Shown here piece after piece: positions 6,187 to 12,363 of a stretch of 12,363 nucleotides of DNA. The notes beneath the pieces were generated by a model. It was given only the letters and a program-made list of their open reading frames with translations. It had not been told where the DNA came from and did no database searches. The stretch's first letter is position 1. The number at the start of each line of letters is the position of its first letter. The DNA is taken from the NCBI GenBank assembly GCA_045531755.1, contig JAZSEP010000055.1, positions 1 to 12,363 of the forward strand, read 5' to 3'. This stretch comes from UBA11540 sp045531755. Its GTDB lineage: Bacteria; Bacillota; Clostridia; Oscillospirales; Ruminococcaceae. The position numbers and the translations under genes were made by a program.

Positions 6187-6903
6187 TTATTTTCCGGGCA
6201 CCCATTTATAGCCATAGCCCCACGCGGTAGCAAGGTACTGTGGGTCTGAGGAATCATCCTCTATCTTCACGCGGAGTCTGCGAACGTTTACGTCAACGGC
6301 TTTTTCCTCACCCGTATAGCTTTCGCCCCATACAGCGTGAAGAATTTCGGAACGCTTGAGCGCTACGTTGGGGTTTTGCATAAGGTATTCCATAATCTGA
6401 AACTCTACCTGTGTGAGATCGATTGCAGTAGAGTTTTTGTAGAGAGTTCTGCTCTTATAGTCGAGTTTGAAGGGGCCCGAAACGATTGCATTTTCATCAA
6501 CGGGTTCCTCGGCAGGAGCAGCAACGCTGTCTGTACCAAGTCGTCTGCAGAGCGCATCTATACGGGCAGTGAGCTCGGACGGGCTGAACGGCTTTGTGAC
6601 GTAATCGTCCGCGCCGAGCATAAGTCCTCGCACCTTATCCATCTCCTGTGACTTTGCAGAGAGCATTATTATACCTATTTTGTTGCTCTTTTCTCTGATT
6701 TTTTTACAGACCTCAAAGCCGTCAATACCGGGCATCATTATATCAAGAAGCGCAACGGAAAAGTTCCCGTTTTCTCTTTCAAAGGCCGCAAGCGCTTCTT
6801 CGCCGTTTGCAGTTTGCACCACGTCATAGCCTGCTCTTTTGAGATTTATAACCACAAAGTCGCGGATAGCGTCTTCGTCTTCAGCAAGAAGTATTCTTCT
6901 CAT
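6187..6903 (-). CDS. OmpR/PhoB-family response regulator
   Basis: A 238-residue cytoplasmic transcription factor. The receiver domain (1-120) has the acidic pocket E8-D9, phosphoacceptor D54 in LLDIMMPGIDG, S82 and K104 (KPFSP), all the residues needed for phosphorylation. A Pro/Ala/Glu-rich linker (about 125-140) leads to a winged-helix DNA-binding domain (142-236) with LTQVEFQIMEYL, the recognition helix region KAVDVNVRRLRVKIE, and a C-terminal wing ending WGYGYKWV. ATG at 6903 follows GGGGAG by 9 bases. The gene lies 14 bases after the lipoprotein gene and 29 bases before the kinase gene, its evident partner. The target promoter is unknown; control of its own operon is common in the family. 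Confidence 0.95.
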   Translation of the reverse strand: MRRILLAEDEDAIRDFVVINLKRAGYDVVQTANGEEALAAFERENGNFSVALLDIMMPGIDGFEVCKKIREKSNKIGIIMLSAKSQEMDKVRGLMLGADDYVTKPFSPSELTARIDALCRRLGTDSVAAPAEEPVDENAIVSGPFKLDYKSRTLYKNSTAIDLTQVEFQIMEYLMQNPNVALKRSEILHAVWGESYTGEEKAVDVNVRRLRVKIEDDSSDPQYLATAWGYGYKWVPGK

Positions 6904-6917
6904 AGCTTTTCACTCCC

Positions 6918-8204
6918 CTAATTTATAAGTTTGAACATATCTTTGAATTCTTCCTCTGTTATAGCAAGCTCGTTGTCAAGCTCGGGAATGCTTACGTAGT
7001 ATTTAAACATTCCTTTTTCCGCATACAGAGTGTAGTTTTTAACAGCAAACTGATCGATGACATCGTCATCGGAGTAGACGCGAATACTCAGCACCTCATA
7101 GGAAACTCCGTTGGTTTTAAGTCCGGTTGTAGCAAAAATCCATTCGTTATTTTCTATGACGTTTTTCACCATTATATCACCTTCCCAACGGGCAGGTATC
7201 TCGATACGATAGCCTGCATCGTTGTTGTCAATGGTCTTCAAAACAGGCACGAGCGACACTCCGTAGAGCTGTTGCCATTGAGTCAGGTAAACGCCTTCAG
7301 AATCGGCAAGGGGTTCTCTTGTAGGAATCTCGAATATGCCGTCGTCATTTATATCCTGAAAAGCAAGCGTTCTATCGCGTATAGTCTTTTCAACGAGCAT
7401 ATTATCCATTCCGTATACCTTGTTTACAAGGTCACCGTATTCTACTGTGAGTACTTCGGTCATCAAGGAGCCCGATGCTAACAGAGAATCGATATAAACC
7501 GCAGTCGAACCGGTTGCCATTATTCCCGCTTTTATATTGAGATAACCGACAACGTCTTCGTTCATATAGCATTCGCCCACTTCGCTTATGCTTCCGTCAT
7601 TTTTTTTGAGGACTCGCGCATAGGCGCTATTGCTTGCGTAGTTATTGTTTATGACGAGAATGTCGCGAGTGCCGTCCATATCAATATCAACAACGGCAAA
7701 CTCGGAATAGTCCCTGATGTATTCGAGCTCAAGGTTGGAGTCCTTGTATTCGTAGACTATCATTGTGTTTCCCGTTACGTTTTGTTGTGAGAAGCCAACG
7801 ATTATGCTCGGCTTTCTGCTACCCGAAATGTCCTCAAACACAACCTGCTGGATATCGGTTCCGTAGCCTGCGGCGTCACAGGTTACCTTCCATTGTCCGT
7901 TTAGCTTATCGAGTACTATTATTCTGACAGTTTCGCCATCCTGACGCCCGTAGAATACGATTGCCTCGTCGGCATTGTCCAGATCAATATCGCGAAGAAC
8001 TATTGCAGAACGGAACTCGCCGGACTCGGGGTACTTCAGTATATAATCTTTCCCGACCTTGTCCTCTATCGCCGCGTATATTTCCCTATGCTCCTGAGAA
8101 AGCTTGGGTGGCTCGTAGAGCGCTTCGGGGTTTAGCTCTATAGGTGCGCACGAGCCAAACGAAAACATTACCGCTGCTATTAAAAACGGCAACAGCTTTT
8201 TCAT
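6918..8204 (-). CDS. Putative lipoprotein with FG-GAP/VCBS-like repeats
   Basis: A 428-residue predicted exported lipoprotein. It starts MKKLLPFLIAAVMFSFGSC: a short basic n-region and hydrophobic core, then a slightly atypical lipobox (FGSC) with C19 as the lipidation site. The mature part carries three spaced Asp-rich strands, RDIDLDNADEAIVF (71-84), VVDIDMDGTRDILVI (171-185) and FQDINDDGIFEIPT (282-295). These match calcium-binding FG-GAP/VCBS-type beta-propeller repeats, so an extracellular or cell-surface propeller is likely. No catalytic motif is recognised. ATG at 8204 is chosen over an upstream in-frame start at 8243 because it follows AAAGGACGG at normal distance and begins a clean signal peptide. 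The gene heads a tight cluster with the response regulator and kinase, so it may supply or modulate the envelope signal they sense (inference). Confidence 0.8.
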   Translation of the reverse strand: MKKLLPFLIAAVMFSFGSCAPIELNPEALYEPPKLSQEHREIYAAIEDKVGKDYILKYPESGEFRSAIVLRDIDLDNADEAIVFYGRQDGETVRIIVLDKLNGQWKVTCDAAGYGTDIQQVVFEDISGSRKPSIIVGFSQQNVTGNTMIVYEYKDSNLELEYIRDYSEFAVVDIDMDGTRDILVINNNYASNSAYARVLKKNDGSISEVGECYMNEDVVGYLNIKAGIMATGSTAVYIDSLLASGSLMTEVLTVEYGDLVNKVYGMDNMLVEKTIRDRTLAFQDINDDGIFEIPTREPLADSEGVYLTQWQQLYGVSLVPVLKTIDNNDAGYRIEIPARWEGDIMVKNVIENNEWIFATTGLKTNGVSYEVLSIRVYSDDDVIDQFAVKNYTLYAEKGMFKYYVSIPELDNELAITEEEFKDMFKLIN

Positions 8205-8260
8205 TGCGATCCGTCCTTTCCAAAAATTATCTGTAATAACCACGGGGTTTCTCCCTAAAA

Positions 8261-8399
8261 TATAATTGTTCTGATTATTGTTCTGTTAAACGCCTCGGAT
8301 AGATTTTACCGACAGTTTCGCAGCAGCGTTTGCATAATTCAGAACCAAGCCGTACGGGTCCATCGGGTCAGAAGTGACTCTTGGGCCCGTCGGTTTTTT
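8261..8399 (+). ncRNA. Candidate structured + strand small RNA ending in an intrinsic terminator
   Basis: A perfect -10 box TATAAT (8261-8266) has no good -35 partner but could start a transcript near 8273. The following 75 bases fold into a closed stem: TTGTTCTG (8278-8285) with CAGAAC-c-AA (8340-8348), AAACGC (8288-8293) with GCGTTT (8326-8331), and an inner TCGG (8295-8298) with CCGA (8309-8312). It then enters the strong terminator at 8350-8399. No open reading frame of note lies on this strand here. It matches no RNA family I can name. It could instead be a leader structure on the minus strand ahead of the lipoprotein gene, since stems form on both strands. Confidence 0.4.
8350..8399 (+). 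terminator. Strong + strand intrinsic terminator converging on the parC-like gene
   Basis: The outer stem is CCG-t-ACGGGTCC (8350-8361) with GGGCCCGTCGG (8383-8393), one wobble pair and one bulge. The inner stem is GGGTCA (8365-8370) with TGACTC (8375-8380) around a GAAG loop. TTTTTT (8394-8399) follows directly. On the minus strand no T-run follows, so it does not look like a terminator for the topoisomerase transcript. The T-run overlaps the topoisomerase stop codon. It must serve + strand transcription, yet no + strand gene precedes it. Confidence 0.7.
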
Positions 8400-10635
8400 A
8401 GAAGCTAATCTGTTCTCCCACGTCTACGCTTTTGAGAATAGCGCCTGCCGCAGGAAGCGATTTCGTTTTGTATCTGTGGGGGTCAGCAAAGTTGTCTGCC
8501 ACAAAATCCGTCACGCGTTCGATTCTGTGGTTTTTCTTTAAAGTAACTGCCGCAACGCCCTGTGTATCCTTGGCGGTTTTTTCGCTTATCATCTTTGTAT
8601 TAAGACACAGCATTCTTCCTGCGGATGTGAACACCGCAAGCTCTCCCTCATCGTGCATATAACGAATATACGCTACGGGAGATTTGCTGCTATAGGCGTT
8701 AATGAGCTTCTTTCGGCGCGTTTTGGTGCTGTAGGAATCCATGCGCACCTTGGCAGCCTTTCCGTTCTCAAAAAGGAACAGCATATAACCTGCATAGTCT
8801 TTTGTGACAGCCATATAGAGAGGTACTTCGCCCTCCTCCATCTCCAGCTTTGCGGCGATATAGTCGCCCATTACGCTGGTTTTGGTGTCATCAAATTCGC
8901 AGGCTCTTGTTTTATACACCTGACATTTATTGGTGAAGAACAGAAGCTCTGCGGCGTTTGAGCTTTCAACCTGCATCATTATCTCGTCGCCGTCTTTGAG
9001 CTTATGTTCTCCGCTCATTCTTAGTGAGAGAGGAGTTATCTTTTTGAAGTAGCCCTCTCGTGTGAAGAACAGGTGTACGGGATAGTCCGGAACTTCTTCC
9101 TCTTCCTTGACATATTCCTGCTCCTCATGGTCATAGTTGATGAGGCTCTTACGCGGTTTGGAATACTTTTTTTCAACCTCTTTGAGCTCGTCTATGATAA
9201 TTGCGCGGACACGCTTGTTATTCTTGAGTATCTCTTCCATATCCGCTATCGCTTCCTTGAGGTCGTCAATCTCTTTGGTGCGGTTGAGGATATATTCACG
9301 GTTGAGGTGGCGCAGTTTGATTTCGGCTACATACTCTGCCTGTATCTCGTCAATTCCAAAGCCTATCATAAGGTTTGGAACAACCTCTGCCTCTTCCTCG
9401 GTTTCACGGACTATCTTTATTGCCTTATCTATGTCGAGCAAAATCTTGGCAAGACCCTGCAAGAGATGAAGCTTTTCCTTCTTCTTTTTGAGGTCATAGT
9501 AAACTCTGCGTCGGATACATTCCTCTCTGAAGGCTGTCCATTCCTCAAGAAGCTCGTAGACGCCCATAACCTTAGGATTACCGCCGATGAGGACGTTGAA
9601 GTTACAGGAGTAGCTATCCTCAAGCGGTGTCATATGGAACAGCTTTTGCATAAGCTTATCGGGGTCAACTCCGCGTTTTAAGTCCAGTGTGAGCTTGAGT
9701 CCTGAAATATCGGTTTCGTCGCGAAGGTTTGAAATATCCTTGAGCTTGGATTGCTTTATGAGCTCTACAATCTTATCTATTATTGCCTCTACTGTGGTTG
9801 TAGGGGGAATCTCGGTTATCTCTATGCAGTTATTACTCTTATCGAAATTATACTTTGCGCGGACACGCACGGAGCCTCTTCCCGTTCTGTAGATTTTATC
9901 CATCTCATCGCGATTATAGAGGATTATTCCGCCTCCTGCAAAGTCGGGGGCAAGAAGCGTTGTGAGCGCGTCGTGGTCCTTATCCTTCATGAGCGCTATC
10001 GTTGTGCGGCAAAGCTCTGAAAGATTGAAGGAGCAAACGGAGCTTGCCATACCTACCGCGATACCGACGTTGTTGTTTGTGAGTATCGTCGGGAAGGTTG
10101 TGGGAAGAAGGGTGGGCTCCTTCATTGTGTTATCGTAGTTATCAACAAAGTCTACCGTATCTTTATCGATATCCCGAAAAAGCTCGGCGCAGATAGGGTC
10201 AAGCTTTACCTCGGTATATCTTGAGGCTGCAAACGCCATATCGCGCGAGTACGCTTTACCGAAGTTTCCTTTTGAGTCAACGAGAGGATACGGCAAAGCC
10301 TCGTGGCCTCGGGAAAGTCGCACCATCGTTTCGTATATAGCCATATCGCCGTGAGGATTGAGGCGCATCGTCTGTCCAACGACGTTGGCAGATTTAGTAC
10401 GGGGACCCGTCAAAAGTCCCATCTTGTACATCGTATAGAGCAGTTTTCTGTGAGAGGGCTTGAAGCCGTCAATCTCGGGGATTGCTCTCGACACGATAAC
10501 GCTCATTGCGTAGGGCATATAGTTTTTTTCGAGGGTATCAACTATTACCTGCTCTACGACGGTTCCTGCGTTTTCAATTTCGGCATTTATTTTTGGCGCT
10601 GTACTGCGCTTGGGTTCGGTTTTCTTCTTAGCCAC
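8398..10635 (-). CDS. parC: Type IIA topoisomerase subunit A, ParC/GyrA-like, divergent
   Basis: A 745-residue DNA-cleaving subunit that forms A2B2 with the subunit encoded just upstream and passes one DNA duplex through another. After a Lys-rich start, the winged-helix cleavage domain holds R139-Y140 in SRYTEVKL, Y140 being the catalytic tyrosine. The tower covers about 160-340 and the coiled-coil/C-gate about 365-495, including QAEYVAEIKLRHLNREY. A beta-propeller C-terminal domain follows from about 515. The quinolone region reads HGDMAIYE: Met98 replaces the usual Ser and Glu102 the Asp/Glu. The GyrA box (QRRGGKG) expected in the first blade, after GYFKKI (528-533), is replaced by MSGEHKLKDGDEI, arguing against gyrase-type DNA wrapping; hence the provisional parC symbol. 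The start is GTG at 10635 with AAAGGTG 7 bases upstream. It lies 33 bases after the partner gene, so they are co-transcribed. A canonical gyrA is probably elsewhere in the genome. Confidence 0.92.
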   Translation of the reverse strand: MAKKKTEPKRSTAPKINAEIENAGTVVEQVIVDTLEKNYMPYAMSVIVSRAIPEIDGFKPSHRKLLYTMYKMGLLTGPRTKSANVVGQTMRLNPHGDMAIYETMVRLSRGHEALPYPLVDSKGNFGKAYSRDMAFAASRYTEVKLDPICAELFRDIDKDTVDFVDNYDNTMKEPTLLPTTFPTILTNNNVGIAVGMASSVCSFNLSELCRTTIALMKDKDHDALTTLLAPDFAGGGIILYNRDEMDKIYRTGRGSVRVRAKYNFDKSNNCIEITEIPPTTTVEAIIDKIVELIKQSKLKDISNLRDETDISGLKLTLDLKRGVDPDKLMQKLFHMTPLEDSYSCNFNVLIGGNPKVMGVYELLEEWTAFREECIRRRVYYDLKKKKEKLHLLQGLAKILLDIDKAIKIVRETEEEAEVVPNLMIGFGIDEIQAEYVAEIKLRHLNREYILNRTKEIDDLKEAIADMEEILKNNKRVRAIIIDELKEVEKKYSKPRKSLINYDHEEQEYVKEEEEVPDYPVHLFFTREGYFKKITPLSLRMSGEHKLKDGDEIMMQVESSNAAELLFFTNKCQVYKTRACEFDDTKTSVMGDYIAAKLEMEEGEVPLYMAVTKDYAGYMLFLFENGKAAKVRMDSYSTKTRRKKLINAYSSKSPVAYIRYMHDEGELAVFTSAGRMLCLNTKMISEKTAKDTQGVAAVTLKKNHRIERVTDFVADNFADPHRYKTKSLPAAGAILKSVDVGEQISF

Positions 10636-10668
10636 GCTAACACACCTTTCGGTTTTTTTAAAAAGTTA

Positions 10669-12363
10669 TCAGCTGATGTCTGCCATATCGAGATACATAG
10701 CTCCGTTTTCGGCGATGAACTCTTTTCTGCCTGCGAGGTTATCACCCAACAGAAGTTCGAAGACCTCTGCGGTTTTCTGTGCCTCGTCGGGAGTTACCTT
10801 TATGAGTCTTCTTGTGTCCGGATTCATTGTTGTCAGCGACATCATATCGGGCTCGTTCTCACCAAGTCCCTTTGAGCGCTGTATGGTGTATTTTTGATTA
10901 CCTATCTTCTCTACTATATTTGCCTTTTCTCTGTCGGAATAAGCAAAGTAGGTCATATCCTTGGTCTGTATCTCATAAAGAGGAGATTCCGCAATATAGA
11001 CGTAGCCCTGTTCGATGAGTGCGGGGGTCAGCCTATAGAGCATTGCAAGGATGAGGGTTCTTATCTGAAATCCGTCAACGTCGGCATCGGTACAGATTAT
11101 GACCTTATTCCATCGAAGCGCATTTATATCAAACGCTGAAATATCCTTGTTTGATTTGCTCTTTACGTCGACGCCGCAACCTAACACTTTTAAGAGGTCG
11201 GTGATGATTTCGCTTTTAAATATCTTGTCAACCTCTGCTTTCAGGCAGTTGAGTATCTTACCTCTGACGGGCATTATTGCCTGAAACTCTGCATCTCTTG
11301 CAAGCTTACAAGCACCCAAAGCAGAGTCACCCTCAACGATGTATATCTCACGGCGAGATGTATCTCTTGTTCTGCAATCTACAAACTTCTGGATTCGGTT
11401 TGTGACGTCCATCGAGGTGGAAAGGGCTTTTTTGAGGTCTACCCTCGCCTTTTCTGCTTTTTCACGGCTTCGTTTATTTACGAGTACCTGATTGCCTATC
11501 TTATCTGCTTCGAGGGGATTTTCTATGAAATAAACCTCAAGCTGATGCTTCAGGAAGTCGGTCATCGCTTCTGCAATAAACTTGTTGGTTATAGCCTTTT
11601 TGGTCTGATTTTCGTATGACGTCTGTGTTGAGAAGGACGAGGAAACAAGTATCAGACAATCCTCGACGTCCTGAAAGTTTATCTTGCTCTCGTTTTTGAG
11701 ATATTTGCCCTGCTGTTTCAAAAGCGCATCAATCTGCGAAACGAAAGCGCTCTTAACCGCCTTTTCGGGTGCGCCGCCATACTCAAGAAAACTTGAGTTA
11801 TGGTAGTACTCTATTGCATTTTTCTTATTTGAGAAGCAGAGAGCAACGTTGAGTTTTACCTTATATTCGGGTTTATCCTCGCGGTCTTTACCCTTTCTTT
11901 CGGTCTGCCAGTTCTGCACAGAGGTCATTGCCTGTGAATCGGCAAGCTCGTTTGCATAGTCTACTATTCCGTTTTCGTAGCAGTAGGTATAGGTGTCAAA
12001 TCCGCCCTTTTCATTCTGGTCGCGGAGAATGAATTCAACACCTGCATTTACTACAGCCTGCTTTTTGATTACGGTCTGGTAGTACTCAAGCGAAATTGCA
12101 ATATCTGTGAAAACCTCTAGGTCGGGGCGCCAGGTTATCTTGGTTCCCGTTTGGCGTTTGTTGGTTTCCTCTTTTGTTAAACCGCCGACGTTTTCTCCCT
12201 TTTCAAAGTGCAGCTCATACTTAAATCCGTCGCGGTATATCTGCGCGTCCATATATTCAGAGGAGTATTGTGTGGCACAAAGACCCAGTCCGTTTAATCC
12301 GAGAGAAAACTCATAGTTGTCGCCGTCGAGGGTATTATACTTTCCGCCGGCGTACATCTCACA
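10669..12363 (-). CDS. parE: Type IIA topoisomerase subunit B, ParE/GyrB-like, divergent (5' end outside window)
   Basis: The ATPase/TOPRIM subunit of the pair, at least 564 residues here; the frame stays open through the right edge, so roughly the first 100 residues, with the Mg-binding Asn and the D-x-G-x-G motif, are missing. Numbering from the first Met at 12357, visible parts are the end of the GHKL ATPase site (GGKY at 4-7, then SLGLNGLG where relatives have SGGLHGVG), a transducer domain with the ATP-contacting QTK at 251-253, and the TOPRIM domain with EGDSA (342-346), PVRGKILN (363-370) and DADVDG (424-429). Then come QRSKGLGE (493-500) and the C-terminal TTMNPDTRRL block. Catalytic acids and QTK lysine are intact, so the enzyme is probably active. 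Several normally fixed positions differ: LNG for LHG, EGDSALGA for EGDSAGGS, and DADVDGFQI for DADVDGSHI. The usual C-terminus (about 560) ends normally. This indicates a diverged clostridial paralogue rather than standard gyrB. Confidence 0.92.
   Translation of the reverse strand, partial: CEMYAGGKYNTLDGDNYEFSLGLNGLGLCATQYSSEYMDAQIYRDGFKYELHFEKGENVGGLTKEETNKRQTGTKITWRPDLEVFTDIAISLEYYQTVIKKQAVVNAGVEFILRDQNEKGGFDTYTYCYENGIVDYANELADSQAMTSVQNWQTERKGKDREDKPEYKVKLNVALCFSNKKNAIEYYHNSSFLEYGGAPEKAVKSAFVSQIDALLKQQGKYLKNESKINFQDVEDCLILVSSSFSTQTSYENQTKKAITNKFIAEAMTDFLKHQLEVYFIENPLEADKIGNQVLVNKRSREKAEKARVDLKKALSTSMDVTNRIQKFVDCRTRDTSRREIYIVEGDSALGACKLARDAEFQAIMPVRGKILNCLKAEVDKIFKSEIITDLLKVLGCGVDVKSKSNKDISAFDINALRWNKVIICTDADVDGFQIRTLILAMLYRLTPALIEQGYVYIAESPLYEIQTKDMTYFAYSDREKANIVEKIGNQKYTIQRSKGLGENEPDMMSLTTMNPDTRRLIKVTPDEAQKTAEVFELLLGDNLAGRKEFIAENGAMYLDMADIS

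Noticed and set aside
8205..8243. A 13-codon N-terminal extension of the lipoprotein gene
   Set aside because: The extension would bury the signal peptide behind charged residues. The ATG at 8204 gives a standard lipoprotein signal and has AAAGGACGG upstream.
8261..8399. Match of the + strand RNA candidate to 6S RNA, signal recognition particle RNA or common riboswitches
   Set aside because: Neither the GGAAG-containing apical loop of SRP RNA, nor the long open-bubble rod of 6S RNA, nor conserved cores of TPP, FMN, SAM, THF, ZTP or fluoride riboswitches are visible.
9073..9681. A 202-codon open frame on the + strand, and another of 190 codons at 10303-10875
   Set aside because: Both lie wholly opposite the topoisomerase genes, lack ribosome binding sites, and encode sequences rich in Phe, Leu, Tyr and Cys with no recognisable family. 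They are mirror frames of real coding sequence.
1..12363. CRISPR array, tRNA or rRNA genes, phage or defence-island genes
   Set aside because: No regularly spaced repeats, cloverleaf or rRNA segments, and no integrase, nuclease or defence-type proteins were seen on either strand.

Overview
The window looks like ordinary chromosome from an anaerobic, low- to mid-GC Gram-positive bacterium of the class Clostridia, probably near Oscillospiraceae/Ruminococcaceae. This rests on strong AGGAGG-type ribosome binding sites, frequent TTG and GTG starts, a single-cluster 4Fe-4S ferredoxin, the pairing of a YqhQ-type DUF1385 protein with PrmC, and a divergent type II topoisomerase pair of a kind I know from Clostridia. 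No rRNA, tRNA, CRISPR array or intact mobile element is visible. No gene-free stretch exceeds 300 bases.

Layout. Left end, + strand: an XRE-family regulator (90-923) with an extended -10 promoter. It is followed by a 273-base gap (924-1196) holding nested inverted repeats and two tandem copies of a sequence resembling the terminal repeats of IS21-type insertion sequences. Next comes a 231-residue protein (1197-1892) that joins a HicB-like N-terminal part to a DinB-like three-histidine C-terminal part. A strong bidirectional terminator (1899-1927) separates it from the convergent minus-strand genes.

From 1929 to the right edge every gene is on the minus strand. In transcription order they are: a divergent ParE/GyrB-like subunit (cut by the right edge), a ParC/GyrA-like subunit, an FG-GAP-type lipoprotein, an OmpR-family response regulator, a sensor histidine kinase, YqhQ, PrmC, a small ferredoxin, and finally a PHP-domain phosphoesterase with its own promoter. 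Gaps between the lipoprotein, regulator, kinase and yqhQ genes are 13-29 bases, and yqhQ and prmC nearly touch or overlap, so these probably form one operon. The gap after prmC is 59 bases, and the ferredoxin is closed by a terminator.

Functionally, the two topoisomerase subunits should make one A2B2 enzyme acting on chromosome topology. The lipoprotein, regulator and kinase look like an envelope-sensing module. PrmC modifies peptide release factors. The most interesting points are sequence changes at positions normally fixed in type II topoisomerases (including the quinolone-contact serine), a candidate + strand structured RNA with a strong intrinsic terminator between the topoisomerase and lipoprotein genes, the HicB/DinB-like fusion, and the interlocked terminator and promoter between the ferredoxin and PHP genes. 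I do not see a clearly new multi-gene system.
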